64,000 nucleotides of DNA from Pseudomonas brassicacearum (GTDB lineage: Bacteria; Pseudomonadota; Gammaproteobacteria; Pseudomonadales; Pseudomonadaceae): assembly GCF_009601685.2 (NCBI RefSeq), contig NZ_CP045701.2, forward strand, positions 6,262,001 to 6,326,000. The letters are read 5' to 3'. The stretch's first letter is position 1. The number at the start of each line of letters is the position of its first letter. Below the pieces are notes generated by a model. The model was not told the origin of the DNA. It was given only the letters and a program-made list of their open reading frames with translations, and made no database searches. A program made the translations under genes and the position numbers. Positions 8,605 through 18,052 of the stretch are shown here, one piece after another.

Positions 8605-8988
8605 TTATTCGCCGATAGCGGACCTGTAGCCTGCTGCATCGAGCAGCTTGTCCAGGTCGGCCTTATCGCTCGGCTTGAGCTTGAAGATCCAGGCGCCGTA
8701 CGGATCGGAGTTCAACGACTCCGGCGAACCGCCCAAGTCTTCGTTGATCGCGATCACTTCGCCGGCAATCGGGGAGTAGATGTCGGAAGCGGCCTTGACC
8801 GACTCAACCACACCGGCCTGGTCACCTGCGGCAAAAGTCTTACCGACTTCAGTCAGCTCGACGAATACCACATCGCCCAAGGCTTCCTGCGCATGATCGC
8901 TGATGCCCACGGTGACGGTACCGTCAGCTTCCAGGCGTGCCCACTCATGGCTTTCGGCAAAACGCAGTTCGGCAGGGATATCACTCAT
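8605..8988 (-). CDS. gcvH: Glycine cleavage system H protein
   Basis: 127 aa lipoyl carrier that shuttles the aminomethyl group between the P, T and L proteins. The lipoylation site is Lys65 in [14 protein letters not shown], and the N-terminal motif [11 protein letters not shown] is typical. The ATG at 8988 follows GAGGACAC. It is preceded by gcvT with about a 50-base gap, so the two form one operon. No gcvP follows: the operon ends at the terminator at 8527-8560. Confidence 0.97.
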   Translation of the reverse strand: MSDIPAELRFAESHEWARLEADGTVTVGISDHAQEALGDVVFVELTEVGKTFAAGDQAGVVESVKAASDIYSPIAGEVIAINEDLGGSPESLNSDPYGAWIFKLKPSDKADLDKLLDAAGYRSAIGE

Positions 8989-9040
8989 ATTCTGTGTCCT
9001 CAAGAGAAAGTGTCAGCGGCCAGCGGCCCACCGCAAAAGG

Positions 9041-10123
9041 TTAGATCAGGGTTCTGCCATGGCGGACAAAGGTCGGTTTGACCACCCGTACCGGGTACCA
9101 CTTGCCGCGAATTTCCACCTCGGCACGGTCGGCGGTAGCCATCGGAACACGTGCCAGGGCAATCGACTTGCTAAGCGTAGGAGAAAAACTACCACTGGTG
9201 ATCTCTCCATCGCCAACATTGGCGATGCGAACCACCTGATGGGCGCGCAAGACACCCCGCTCCTCCAGCACCAGCCCGACCAGTTTGTGCTGCACACCGC
9301 TGGCAAGCTCGGTTTCCAGCGCACTGCGCCCGATGAACTGACGGCTCGCCGGTTCCCAGGCGATACTCCAGGCCATGTTCGAGGCCAGCGGCGAAACGCC
9401 TTGGTGAATGTCCTGACCGTAGAGGTTCATGCCGGCCTCCAGGCGCAAGGTATCGCGGGCACCGAGGCCGATGGGCGAAATACCGGCACCGACCAGGTCG
9501 TTGAAGAAACTCGGGGCCTCCTGGGCGGGCAGGACGATTTCCAGGCCATCTTCGCCGGTGTATCCGGTCCGGGCGATGAACCATTCGCCGTCGGCGCGAC
9601 CTTCGAAGGGCTTGAGCTGCAGGATGATTTGCCCACGCGGTTGTGTCACCAGTTCGGCAATCTTCTGCCGGGCCTGGGGGCCCTGGATCGCCAGCATCGC
9701 CAGTTCGGGGCGCTCATGCAACTGCACGTCGTAGCCACCGAGCTGTGCCTGCATCCACGCCAGGTCCTGATCGCGGGTCGAGGCGTTGAAGACCAGCCGA
9801 TAGCCGTCCTCGACACGGTAGATGATCATGTCGTCGACGATGCCGCCGCGCTCATTGAGCATCGCGCTGTACAAGGCACTGCCTGTGTCCTGCAAACGAT
9901 CGACGTCATTGGCCAGCAAACGCTGCAGCCAGACCTTGGCCTGGGGACCGGCGACATCGATCACGGTCATGTGGGATACATCGAACACTCCGCAGTCGCG
10001 ACGCACCTGATGGTGTTCTTCGACTTGCGAGCCGTAATGCAAAGGCATATCCCAACCGCCAAAATCGACCATCTTCGCGCCGAGGGCGAGATGAAGGTCA
10101 TACAGAGGCGTACGCTGTCCCAT
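9041..10123 (-). CDS. gcvT: Aminomethyltransferase (glycine cleavage T protein)
   Basis: 360 aa, close to the usual 364. Transfers the methylene group from lipoyl-H protein to tetrahydrofolate and releases ammonia. Typical features: N-terminal TPLYDLHLALGAKMVDFGGW, DVSHMTVIDV, and the folate-domain motif GYTGEDGLEIVLP. The frame stays open to 10375, but the ATG at 10123 has a strong AAGGAG and gives the family N-terminus. First gene of gcvTH. I found no glycine-riboswitch sequence in the leader. Confidence 0.96.
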   Translation of the reverse strand: MGQRTPLYDLHLALGAKMVDFGGWDMPLHYGSQVEEHHQVRRDCGVFDVSHMTVIDVAGPQAKVWLQRLLANDVDRLQDTGSALYSAMLNERGGIVDDMIIYRVEDGYRLVFNASTRDQDLAWMQAQLGGYDVQLHERPELAMLAIQGPQARQKIAELVTQPRGQIILQLKPFEGRADGEWFIARTGYTGEDGLEIVLPAQEAPSFFNDLVGAGISPIGLGARDTLRLEAGMNLYGQDIHQGVSPLASNMAWSIAWEPASRQFIGRSALETELASGVQHKLVGLVLEERGVLRAHQVVRIANVGDGEITSGSFSPTLSKSIALARVPMATADRAEVEIRGKWYPVRVVKPTFVRHGRTLI

Positions 10124-10278
10124 GGGTTTCTCCTTCCGGGCTTGGCGAAGGTGCGGACGGACACTGCGTAGCGCGAACGTCTGAAAAAAGGAGTTTTCTG
10201 ACATTCTCAGTTGCCCGGTCCGACAGATGGACCGCACCGAATGCCGCGCATTGTAGCCGCATGAGGTAGGACTGACAC

Positions 10279-11895
10279 CTAGCTGTTTCGATGGGCCGAA
10301 CGTCGTATCAATCCGATGACCGGCAAGAGGCCCACAAGCACCAGCGTCAGCGCCGGCAAGGCAGCCCGGGCCCACTCCCCTTCGCTGGTCATCTCGAAGA
10401 TCCGCACCGCCAGCGTGTCCCAGCCGAACGGGCGCATCAGCAGGGTCGCGGGCATTTCCTTGAGCACGTCGACGAATACCAGCAACGCCGCGCTCAAGGT
10501 GCCGGGCAGCAGCAGCGGCAGATACACTTTGAAAAACAGTCGCGGCCCACTGACCCCAAGGCTGCGTGCCGCTTCGGGCAAAGACGGACGAATTCGCGCC
10601 AGGCTGCTCTCCAACGGACCGTAGGCCACGGCCAGGAAGCGCACCAGATATGCCAGCAACAGCGCCGACAGGCTACCTAACAACAGCGGTTTGCCTGCAC
10701 CGCCGAGCCAGGTCGACAGCGGGATGACCAGCTCACGGTCCAGGTAGCTGAATGCAAGCATGATCGATACCGCCAGCACCGAACCGGGCAAGGCATAGCC
10801 CAGGTTCGCCAGGCCGACGCCGACACGAATCGGGCGGGTTGGCGCCAGCCGGCGGGCGAACGCCAGCAGCAAGGCCACGCAGACGGTAACCAGCGCGGCC
10901 AGGCCGCCCAGATAGAGGGTGTGGACGATCAGCCCGGTATAACGTTCATCCAGGTCGAAACGACCGCGTTGCCAGAACCACACCAGCAACTGCAGTACCG
11001 GGATGACAAAGGCACAGGCGAACACCAGGAAGCACCAACTGCTGGCTGCCACGGCCTTGAAACCGCGCAACGTATACAAAGCCTTGGCCCGGGGACGCTC
11101 GTTACTGGCTCGGTGGGCACCGCGGGCCCGGCGTTCGCCGTAGAGCACCAGCATCACCGCCAGCAACAGCAGGCTGGCCAGTTGGGCAGCGCTGGAGAGG
11201 CTGAAGAAGCCGTACCAGGTCTTGTAGATCGCGGTGGTGAAGGTGTCGAAGTTGAACACTGACACTGCGCCGAAATCTGCCAGGGTTTCCATCAACGCCA
11301 ACGCTACGCCCGCACCGATGGCCGGCCGGGCCATCGGCAGCGCTACGCGCCAGAACGCCTGCCACGGTGACTGCCCGAGCACGCGGGCGGCTTCCATCAA
11401 CCCCTTGCCCTGGGCCAGGAAGGCACTGCGCGCCAGCAGATAGACGTAAGGGTAAAAGACCAGCACCAGCACCAGGATCACCCCGCCGGTGGAGCGGACC
11501 CGGGGCAGGCGCAAGCCGCTGCCGAACCATTCACGCATGAGCGTCTGTACGGGGCCGGCAAAATCCAGCAGGCCAACGAAGACAAACGCCAACACGTAAG
11601 CCGGAATCGCAAATGGCAGCATCAACGCCCAGTCGAGCCAGCGTCGCCCGGGGAACTCGCACAGACTGGTGAGCCAGGCCAGACTGACACCCAGCAAGGT
11701 CACCCCGACGCCCACGCCAAGGATCAACGTGAGGGTGTTGCCCAACAGGCGCGGCATCTGCGTCTCCCACAAGTGGGACCAGATCTGTTGATCGATGCTC
11801 TGCCAGGACAGCAGCAAGACGCTCAGGGGCAACAGGACCAGCGCGGCGATGGCGAAGACCAGGGGGTACCAGCGGCGTTGGGCGGGATGGGCCAA
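10279..11895 (-). CDS. Ferric-iron-type ABC transporter permease (FbpB-like)
   Basis: 538 aa with about 12 membrane segments, a tandem fusion of two BPD_transp_1 units as in FbpB/HitB/SfuB. The two EAA-type cytoplasmic loops are visible: EAARVLGQSPWQAFWRVALPMARP in the first half and EAARSLGVSGPRLFFKVYLPLLLP in the second. It probably moves Fe(III) or a chelate delivered by the binding protein encoded upstream on the same strand. No ATP-binding subunit is encoded beside it. A REPIN lies between the two genes. Confidence 0.9.
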   Translation of the reverse strand: MAHPAQRRWYPLVFAIAALVLLPLSVLLLSWQSIDQQIWSHLWETQMPRLLGNTLTLILGVGVGVTLLGVSLAWLTSLCEFPGRRWLDWALMLPFAIPAYVLAFVFVGLLDFAGPVQTLMREWFGSGLRLPRVRSTGGVILVLVLVFYPYVYLLARSAFLAQGKGLMEAARVLGQSPWQAFWRVALPMARPAIGAGVALALMETLADFGAVSVFNFDTFTTAIYKTWYGFFSLSSAAQLASLLLLAVMLVLYGERRARGAHRASNERPRAKALYTLRGFKAVAASSWCFLVFACAFVIPVLQLLVWFWQRGRFDLDERYTGLIVHTLYLGGLAALVTVCVALLLAFARRLAPTRPIRVGVGLANLGYALPGSVLAVSIMLAFSYLDRELVIPLSTWLGGAGKPLLLGSLSALLLAYLVRFLAVAYGPLESSLARIRPSLPEAARSLGVSGPRLFFKVYLPLLLPGTLSAALLVFVDVLKEMPATLLMRPFGWDTLAVRIFEMTSEGEWARAALPALTLVLVGLLPVIGLIRRSAHRNS

Positions 11896-11940
11896 GGAAT
11901 ACTCTCGTTAAACAAACAGGACTTGCTACCGCTGGACTCT

Positions 11941-12137
11941 GTAGGAGCTGGCGAAGCCTGCGATCTTTTGATCTTTTGATCTTTTGATCTTTTGATCTTT
12001 CGCTTGAGATTCAAGTGTCTTTGGAAAGATCGCAGCCTCGTTGCACTCGACAGCTCCTACATAGCTCCTACACAGTTCCTACATAGCTCCTACAGGGCTC
12101 CTACAGGCCCGAGGGGAGGGAGCTCCCTCACCACAGG
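11941..12137. repeat. Compound REPIN with two tandem-repeat expansions
   Basis: Left arm GTAGGAGCTGGCGAAGCC..GCGATC (from 11941) and right arm GATCGCAGCCTCGTTGC (from 12029) are of the GTAGGAGCTG family. Between them GATCTTTT is repeated about five times (11962-12000). The right tip carries five 11-mers of the type GCTCCTACATA (12053-12107). This is followed by a different REP fragment (GAGGGAGCTCCCTCACCACAG) up to 12137, two bases before the stop codon of the binding-protein gene. Confidence 0.88.
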
Positions 12138-12138
12138 T

Positions 12139-13143
12139 TCAGTTCCAGCCAGCGCGATCCATCATGCGAATGGCTTCAGCCTGGCGCTTACCCGCGACTT
12201 CCACTGGCAGGGTATCGGCCTTGAACTTGCCCCAGGCCGCCACTTCCTTGGACGGCTCGACGTTCGGGTTGGCCGGGAACTCCTGGTTCACGTCGGCGAA
12301 GATGTTTTGTGCTTCTGGCGTGGTCATCCACTCCACCAGTTTCTTCGCCGCATCCGGATGCGGTGCATGCTTGGTCAGGCCAATGCCCGAGAGATTGATG
12401 TGCACGCCACGGTCGGCCTGGTTCGGCCAGAACAGCTTGACCTTCAAATCCGGCTTCTGTTGGTGCAGGCGGCCATAGTAGTAGGTATTGACGATGCCGA
12501 CATCGCACTGCCCGGCATTGATCGCCTCGAGCAGCGCGGTGTCATCGGAGAACACGTCGGTGGACAGGTTCTTGACCCAGCCCTTGAGGATTTCCTCGGT
12601 TTTTTCCGCCCCGTGGGTTTCGATCAGCGTGGCGGTCAGGGACTGGTTGTAGACCTTCTTCGAGGTCCGCAGGCACAGGCGGCCTTCCCACTCTTTGCCA
12701 GCCAGCGCTTCATAGGTGGTCAATTCGCTAGGTTTAACCCGCTCAGTGGAGTAGACAATGGTCCGCGCCCGCAGGCTCAGGCCGGTCCAGGCGTGGGAAG
12801 AGGCGCGATATTGGGACGGGATATTCGCGTCGATCACCGGCGAGTTGAACGGCTGGAGAATGCCCATCTGCTCGGCTTGCCAGAGGTTGCCGGCGTCGAC
12901 GGTGAGCAGCAGGTCGGCGGTGGCGTTCTCACCCTCGGCCTTGATCCGCTGCATCAACGGCGCTTCCTTGTCGGTGATGAACTTCACCGCCACGCCGGTT
13001 TTCTTGGTATAGGCATCGAAGACCGGCTTGATCAGCTCGTCGATACGCGAGGAGTAGACCACCACCTCATCGGCGGCCTGGGCGGCAGTAGAACCGATCA
13101 GGGTCAAGGCGAGGGCGGACAGCAGGCGTCTGGTTGCCAACAT
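12139..13143 (-). CDS. Ferric-iron ABC transporter substrate-binding protein (FbpA-like)
   Basis: 334 aa periplasmic protein. Signal peptide [21 protein letters not shown], then mature [21 protein letters not shown], typical of FbpA/HitA. The conserved paired-tyrosine region is [14 protein letters not shown], where adjacent Tyr side chains bind Fe(III). The ATG at 13143 starts the signal peptide; an upstream extension to 13290 has no leader character. It is upstream of the FbpB-like permease. A possible Fur box lies 32-52 bases before the start. Confidence 0.92.
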   Translation of the reverse strand: MLATRRLLSALALTLIGSTAAQAADEVVVYSSRIDELIKPVFDAYTKKTGVAVKFITDKEAPLMQRIKAEGENATADLLLTVDAGNLWQAEQMGILQPFNSPVIDANIPSQYRASSHAWTGLSLRARTIVYSTERVKPSELTTYEALAGKEWEGRLCLRTSKKVYNQSLTATLIETHGAEKTEEILKGWVKNLSTDVFSDDTALLEAINAGQCDVGIVNTYYYGRLHQQKPDLKVKLFWPNQADRGVHINLSGIGLTKHAPHPDAAKKLVEWMTTPEAQNIFADVNQEFPANPNVEPSKEVAAWGKFKADTLPVEVAGKRQAEAIRMMDRAGWN

Positions 13144-13174
13144 GGTAGCGGTCTCTGGATGGTGAGCGAAGCGC

Positions 13175-13195
13175 AAATGATAAGGACTCACATTT
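13175..13195. promoter_or_regulatory. Possible Fur box upstream of the iron-binding protein gene
   Basis: The 21 bases from AAATGATAAG to ACTCACATTT resemble the Fur consensus (AAATGATAAT N ATTATCATTT). The left half matches well and the right half keeps CATTT. The location, just upstream of an iron ABC transporter gene, fits iron-repressed control. The right half is degenerate. Confidence 0.4.
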
Positions 13196-13280
13196 GGCAT
13201 CTCAATCGAACAATAGTTGGACACATTTCCAAATGTTGCGACTTTGAGAAGATGTGCAGTGTTTGCGTCCGTCATCGCTT

Positions 13281-13306
13281 GTGGGAGCAAGGCTTGCCCG
13301 CGATAG
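13281..13306. repeat. Single REP element
   Basis: One unpaired REP, GTGGGAGCAAGGCTTGCCCG followed by CGATAG, of the same family as the pairs near 3.5 kb and 46.1 kb. It lies in the short gap upstream of the iron-binding protein gene and downstream of ubiI. Confidence 0.8.
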
Positions 13307-13329
13307 GGCCATAAGCCCCAACCTACCTC

Positions 13330-14553
13330 TCAGGCCTTGGCCAAGTCCGGCAAATCCCCAATCAACCCCAGCGCCTCGCGCACGAACAGCGCCTTGGCTT
13401 CAGGCATGCGGTCCACCAGTTTCAATCCGGTATTACGCAACCAGCGCACCGGCAACGGATCGGCCTGGAACAAGCGCTCGAACCCTTCCATCGCCGCCAT
13501 AAGCGCCAGGTTATGGGGCATGCGTCGCCGCTCGTAGCGGCTCAGCACCTTCACGTCTGCCAGTCGTTCGCCACGCCCGGCCGCCTGCAACAGCACTTCG
13601 GCCAGCACGGCGGCGTCGAGGAAGCCCAGGTTCACGCCCTGCCCGGCCAACGGATGAATGGTATGGGCCGCGTCGCCGATCAGCGCCAGCCCTTCGGCCA
13701 CATAGCGCTTGGCATGTCGTTGGCGCAGCGGCACGCACAGGCGCGGGTCGGCGCTCAGTACCGTGCCGAGCTGGCCTTCGAAGGCCCGTTCCAGTTCGTT
13801 GCAGAACTCAGCGTCATCGAGCGCCATCAAGCGCTGCGCTTCACCGGGGGTGGTGGACCAGACGATCGAGCACCAGTCGTGCTGACCGTCACGCTCAAGC
13901 GGCAGGAACGCCAGCGGACCGTTGTCGGTGAAACGCTGCCAGGCCGTCATTCGATGCGGCCGGACGCTGCGCACGCTGGTGACGATGGCGTGGTGCAGGT
14001 AATCCCATTCGCGTGTGGCGACGCCAGTCAGGCGGCGTACCGCGGAATTCGCGCCGTCAGCCGCGATGACCAGGGGCGCGCGCAACGTGCGGCCATCGGC
14101 CAGGGTCAGCAGCCAGTCGTCACCGGAACGACGCATCTGTTCCAGCCGGGCATTGGCCAGCAGACCCAGGTCGCAGTCATGCAGTCGATCCAGCAAGGCG
14201 TCCTGCACAACACGGTTTTCAACGATGTGCCCAAGCGCCTCGGCGTGCAGGCTGGCGGCTGAAAAATGGATCTGCCCGGTGCCGCTGCCGTCCCAGACGT
14301 GCATGTCGGTGTAGGGGCTTGCGCGTCGGGCGATGATGCCGTCCCAGACGCCCAGGCGATCGAGGATCCGCTGGCTGGCCATCGACAAGGCACTGACCCG
14401 AGGCTCGAACGCGGCCTGGGGATCGAAGGGTTTGACGCTCATCGGGCTGCCGTCGAGCAACAGCACTTGCAGGCCACTGCCCTGCAACGCCAGCGCCAGG
14501 GCGCTGCCGACCATACCGGCGCCGACAATCAGCAGATCTGCACGCAATTCCAT
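13330..14553 (-). CDS. UbiH/UbiI/VisC-family FAD-dependent hydroxylase
   Basis: 407 aa. Group A flavin monooxygenase of ubiquinone synthesis. N-terminal FAD Rossmann motif LLIVGAGMVGSALALAL (7-23), mid-protein ADGANSAVRR (DG motif), and C-terminal GDAAHTIHPLAGQGVNLG, which binds FAD. It lies downstream of ubiH with 61 bases between, in the pepP-ubiH cluster. By position and by E. coli analogy (ubiI/visC next to ubiH-pepP) it probably hydroxylates the ring at C5; the position acted on is not provable from sequence. Confidence 0.9.
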   Translation of the reverse strand: MELRADLLIVGAGMVGSALALALQGSGLQVLLLDGSPMSVKPFDPQAAFEPRVSALSMASQRILDRLGVWDGIIARRASPYTDMHVWDGSGTGQIHFSAASLHAEALGHIVENRVVQDALLDRLHDCDLGLLANARLEQMRRSGDDWLLTLADGRTLRAPLVIAADGANSAVRRLTGVATREWDYLHHAIVTSVRSVRPHRMTAWQRFTDNGPLAFLPLERDGQHDWCSIVWSTTPGEAQRLMALDDAEFCNELERAFEGQLGTVLSADPRLCVPLRQRHAKRYVAEGLALIGDAAHTIHPLAGQGVNLGFLDAAVLAEVLLQAAGRGERLADVKVLSRYERRRMPHNLALMAAMEGFERLFQADPLPVRWLRNTGLKLVDRMPEAKALFVREALGLIGDLPDLAKA

Positions 14554-14614
14554 GCTCTAAGCCTGTTTTGCTGGCGACATCAGTCGCCCATGAAAAGAAA
14601 TGACAGCCCCGGCC

Positions 14615-15802
14615 TCAAGCATCGGGACGCGTCCCCAACCCCATGGCCTGGCGGGCGAACCAGCGCTTGGCCGGCGGCAGCAAGTCGAGGCCCAACAGGC
14701 CGAGGTTACGGCCCAGGGACACCAGTGGCAGGCTGCTGGCGAACAGGCGCGTGACCTGGTCGGAGAAGCCCACGGTCAGGGCCTGATCCATTCGCTGGCG
14801 CTCGCGATAGGCTTGCAACACGGCAAAATCCCCAGGCTCGCTTTCGCTGTCGAGCAAGGCATCGGCCAAGGCCTGGGCGTCGCGCAGGGACAGGTTGAAC
14901 CCCTGCCCGGCAATCGGATGCAGGCTGTGGGCGGCATTGCCCAGGATCGCCAGGTGCGGACGAACCTGCTCTTCGGCCTCCACCAGCGCCAGCGGGTAAA
15001 GATGGCGCACGCCTACCTGTTTCAGGGTGCCCAGGCGATAGCCGAACACGCCCTGCAATTCGCTGAGGAAACTGCGCTCGTCAAGGGCTGCGAGCCGTTG
15101 TGCGTCCATGCCCTGGCGGGTCCAGACCAGCGCGCAACGATTCTCCGGCAGCGGCAACAAGGCCATCGGGCCGTCATCGGTGAAACGTTCGAAGGCCATG
15201 CCGTTGTGGGATTCGCTGGGGGTGATGTTGGCGATCAAGGCGCTCTGGTCATAGGGTCGACTGCGCACGCCGATACCCAACTGCTCGCGCAGGCCGGAGC
15301 GGCCGCCATCGGCCAGTACGGCAAGGTCGCACTCCAAGGTGGTTTCGTCGTCGAGGGTCAAGCGATAACCGCCGACCAGCGGTTCCATGCGGGTGACCTG
15401 TGCCGGGCAGCGCCAACTGACGACCTCCGGGTCCAGGCCTTGCCACAGGCATTGGCCGAGCCAGGCGTTTTCCACCACGTAACCCAGCGCCGGCACGCCC
15501 TCTTCCATGGCCGACAGCCGCGCCGTGGAAAACCGCCCGCGGTCGGACACGTGAATCTGCTTGATCGGTTCGGCGCGGCGGGAAATTTCCTGCCAGACAC
15601 CCAGGCGTTGATAAATCTGCCGGGCACCGTAGGACAATGCCGAGGACCGGGCATCGTAGCTTGGCTGCCAGGCGTCGCCGGGGGCGAAGGGCTCGATCAG
15701 CATGATCTTCCAGCCCCGGGCCTTGGCACCGGCCTGCAAGGCCAGGGCCAGACTCGCGCCGACCAGGCCGCCGCCGATGATCGCCAGGTTGACCCGGCTC
15801 AT
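14615..15802 (-). CDS. ubiH: 2-octaprenyl-6-methoxyphenol hydroxylase
   Basis: 395 aa FAD-dependent hydroxylase of ubiquinone synthesis. Dinucleotide-binding motif LAIIGGGLVGASLALAL (6-22), DG motif ADGGRSGLRE and FAD motif GNAAHSLHPIAGQGFNL. It starts with an ATG overlapping the pepP stop by four bases (ATGA), so translation is coupled. Clustered with a second hydroxylase downstream and with pepP and ygfB upstream, the usual gammaproteobacterial arrangement. Confidence 0.93.
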   Translation of the reverse strand: MSRVNLAIIGGGLVGASLALALQAGAKARGWKIMLIEPFAPGDAWQPSYDARSSALSYGARQIYQRLGVWQEISRRAEPIKQIHVSDRGRFSTARLSAMEEGVPALGYVVENAWLGQCLWQGLDPEVVSWRCPAQVTRMEPLVGGYRLTLDDETTLECDLAVLADGGRSGLREQLGIGVRSRPYDQSALIANITPSESHNGMAFERFTDDGPMALLPLPENRCALVWTRQGMDAQRLAALDERSFLSELQGVFGYRLGTLKQVGVRHLYPLALVEAEEQVRPHLAILGNAAHSLHPIAGQGFNLSLRDAQALADALLDSESEPGDFAVLQAYRERQRMDQALTVGFSDQVTRLFASSLPLVSLGRNLGLLGLDLLPPAKRWFARQAMGLGTRPDA

Positions 15803-17133
15803 GCTGCTTGCGTCCGGGCGGCGGCCATCAGGGCCTCGATGTCGGCGACCGTCTTCGGTACGCCGTGGCTCAAGATTTCACAACCGGTTTTGGTCACTAC
15901 CACGTCATCCTCGATGCGCACGCCAATGCCGCGCCATTTTTTCGCGACGCTGCGGTTGTTCGGGCTGATATAGATGCCCGGCTCCACCGTCAGCGTCATG
16001 CCCACCTCAAGTACCCGCCACTCGCCACCCACCCGGTATTCACCCACGTCGTGCACGTCCATGCCCAGCCAGTGGCCGGCGCGGTGCATGTAGAACGCCC
16101 TGTGGGCCTCGCTGGCAATCAAATCGTCCACCTCACCCTCCAGCAGCCCCAGGCGCACCAATCCTTCGGTAATGACCCGCACCGTCGCTTCATGGGCCTG
16201 GTTCCAGTGTTTGTCCGGCGCAATCTGGGCAAACGCGGCTTCCTGGGCGGCCAGCACCACTTCGTAGATCGCCTTCTGCTCGGGTGAAAACTTGCCACTG
16301 ACCGGCCAGGTACGGGTGATGTCGCTGGCGTAGCAGTCGATTTCACAACCGGCGTCGATCAGCACCAGGTCGCCGTCCTTGAGCAACGCGTCGTTCTGCT
16401 GGTAGTGCAGGATGCAGCTGTTGCGCCCCGCCGCGACAATCGAGCCATAGGCCGGCATCTTCGCCCCGCCCTTGCGAAACTCATAATCGAGCTCGGCTTC
16501 CAGGCTGAACTCATGCAGCCCCGGGCGCGCCGCCTGCATCGCCCGGATGTGCGCCTGGGCGGAGATCCGCGCCGCTTCGCGCATCACTTTCACTTCTGCC
16601 GCCGTTTTATACAGGCGCATGTCATGCAGCAGATGATCCAGGGCAACGAATTCGTTCGGCGGCTGGGCGCCGAGGTGGGCCTTGGAGCGAATCACGTTGA
16701 TCCATTCCATCAGGTGCCGATCGAATTCCGGGTTGCTGCCCATGGCCGAATACACCCGGTCGCGGCCTTCGATCAGGCCTGGCAGGATGTCGTCGATGTC
16801 GGTGATGGGAAACGCGTCGTCGGCACCGTAGTCACGGATCGCCCCTTCCTGGCCGGCGCGCAGGCCATCCCACAATTCACGTTCGGCGTTGCGCTCGCGG
16901 CAAAAAAGGATGTATTCGCCATGGGCGCGGCCAGGCATCAGAACGATCACCGCCTGCGGCTCGGGGAAGCCGCTGAGGTACTGGAAGTCACTGTCCTGGC
17001 GATAGACGTGCTCGACGTCGCGGTTGCGGATGGCAACGGCGGCGGCGGGCAGGATTGCGATGCTGTTGGGTTCCATCTGCGCCATCAGCGCCTTGCGGCG
17101 ACGGCTGTATTCCGATTTCGGGATATGAATCAT
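15799..17133 (-). CDS. pepP: Xaa-Pro aminopeptidase P
   Basis: 444 aa, typical. An N-terminal creatinase-like domain (about 1-170) precedes the M24B pita-bread domain. Metal ligands are in LIDAGCEIDCYASDITRTWP (two Asp), HRAGHWLGMDVHD (His), TVEPGIYI (Glu) and GIGVRIEDDVVV (Glu). It cleaves the N-terminal residue before proline, using Mn(II). ygfB precedes it by 25 bases and ubiH follows with overlap. Confidence 0.96.
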   Translation of the reverse strand: MIHIPKSEYSRRRKALMAQMEPNSIAILPAAAVAIRNRDVEHVYRQDSDFQYLSGFPEPQAVIVLMPGRAHGEYILFCRERNAERELWDGLRAGQEGAIRDYGADDAFPITDIDDILPGLIEGRDRVYSAMGSNPEFDRHLMEWINVIRSKAHLGAQPPNEFVALDHLLHDMRLYKTAAEVKVMREAARISAQAHIRAMQAARPGLHEFSLEAELDYEFRKGGAKMPAYGSIVAAGRNSCILHYQQNDALLKDGDLVLIDAGCEIDCYASDITRTWPVSGKFSPEQKAIYEVVLAAQEAAFAQIAPDKHWNQAHEATVRVITEGLVRLGLLEGEVDDLIASEAHRAFYMHRAGHWLGMDVHDVGEYRVGGEWRVLEVGMTLTVEPGIYISPNNRSVAKKWRGIGVRIEDDVVVTKTGCEILSHGVPKTVADIEALMAAARTQAA

Positions 17134-17158
17134 GGGCAGACGGGGTTCCCTCTAAAAA

Positions 17159-17713
17159 TTAATGCAAGGATGGCTTGGGGGCCGCTGCATCGGTTTTCTT
17201 GGTCTCGGTGAACAGCAGCAATGGCGCGACCCGCAGGTACTCCATCACTTCCATGTAGTCGCTTTCGCCGTCATCGGACTCTTCCAGGGCATCCTGGACC
17301 TGGGAGATCGCGGCCAAGTCCTGCAACACTTCCTTGGCCTCTTCGCTCAAGGCGTATTCGCGGCGGGTCAGGCCGAAGCCGGCAAGGAAGCCCTGGCACC
17401 ACTGGCCCAACGCAGCGGCGCGTTCGGCCAAGGGGGCGTCGTCGGTGGGCAGCAGCAGGACGACGGTCATGTCGTCGCTGGTCAGCTCGCCCTTGACCAT
17501 TTCCTGCAGGCCGATAAGCGCGTTGCGGACGTTGTCAGCCGGTTCGCCTTCCAGCAGCTCGGCGGCGTCGGCCAACCAGCCGTCGGCTTCGAAACCGGCG
17601 CCGGCGCAGCTGCGACCGAGCAGCAGGCCATGCAGTTCGGCAGGCGAGACAGGATGACCGCTGGTGCTCAGCAGGGTGGCGAATGCTTGATACGGGGAAT
17701 TCTGAATGGGCAT
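17159..17713 (-). CDS. YgfB/UPF0149 family protein
   Basis: 184 aa helical, acidic protein. Family marks: N-terminal [19 protein letters not shown] and C-terminal [37 protein letters not shown]. In P. aeruginosa a YgfB-family protein at this locus has been linked to control of the AmpDh3 amidase gene and beta-lactam response; whether this one does so is not shown. First gene of the ygfB-pepP-ubiH-ubiI operon. Confidence 0.9.
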   Translation of the reverse strand: MPIQNSPYQAFATLLSTSGHPVSPAELHGLLLGRSCAGAGFEADGWLADAAELLEGEPADNVRNALIGLQEMVKGELTSDDMTVVLLLPTDDAPLAERAAALGQWCQGFLAGFGLTRREYALSEEAKEVLQDLAAISQVQDALEESDDGESDYMEVMEYLRVAPLLLFTETKKTDAAAPKPSLH

Positions 17714-17842
17714 GGGCAGCTAGGCGCCAGACGGCGCTATGTCTAGAATGGAGGCCTTGTATCCTACATCGACAGACTCGCCAAGACTATCAGAGGCTGT
17801 GCGACCCATACCCTCCATCAGACACAATCTTCAGTGGACACA

Positions 17843-18052
17843 ATGGAAGACACCGACCTGCAAGCGCTGATGGCCAGACTCGAACTGCTAATTGACCGGG
17901 TCGAGCAACTTAAGAGCCAAAACGGACTCCTATTAGCTCAGGAAAAAACCTGGCGCGAGGAACGCGCGCACCTCATTGAAAAAAACGAAATCGCCCGACG
18001 TAAGGTCGAATCGATGATTTCGCGCCTCAAGGCCCTGGAGCAAGACTCATGA
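17843..18052 (+). CDS. TIGR02449 family small coiled-coil protein
   Basis: 69 aa, almost entirely one coiled coil (LQALMARLELLIDRVEQLKSQ, then LAQEKTWREERAHLIEKNEIARRKVESM). It resembles ZapB-like cell-division proteins and overlaps zapA by four bases (ATGA), so a role beside ZapA is likely but inferred. The ATG at 17843 is preferred over an in-frame GTG nine bases upstream, because that GTGGA is better read as the ribosome site. Confidence 0.82.
   Translation: MEDTDLQALMARLELLIDRVEQLKSQNGLLLAQEKTWREERAHLIEKNEIARRKVESMISRLKALEQDS

Noticed and set aside
10124..10278. Leader of gcvT examined for a glycine riboswitch
   Set aside because: The conserved glycine-aptamer blocks and tandem arrangement are not present, and a plausible ordinary ribosome site follows.
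9004..10375. N-terminal extension of gcvT up to 10375
   Set aside because: The extra 84 residues do not resemble any GcvT; the internal ATG at 10123 has a strong AAGGAG and gives the standard N-terminus.
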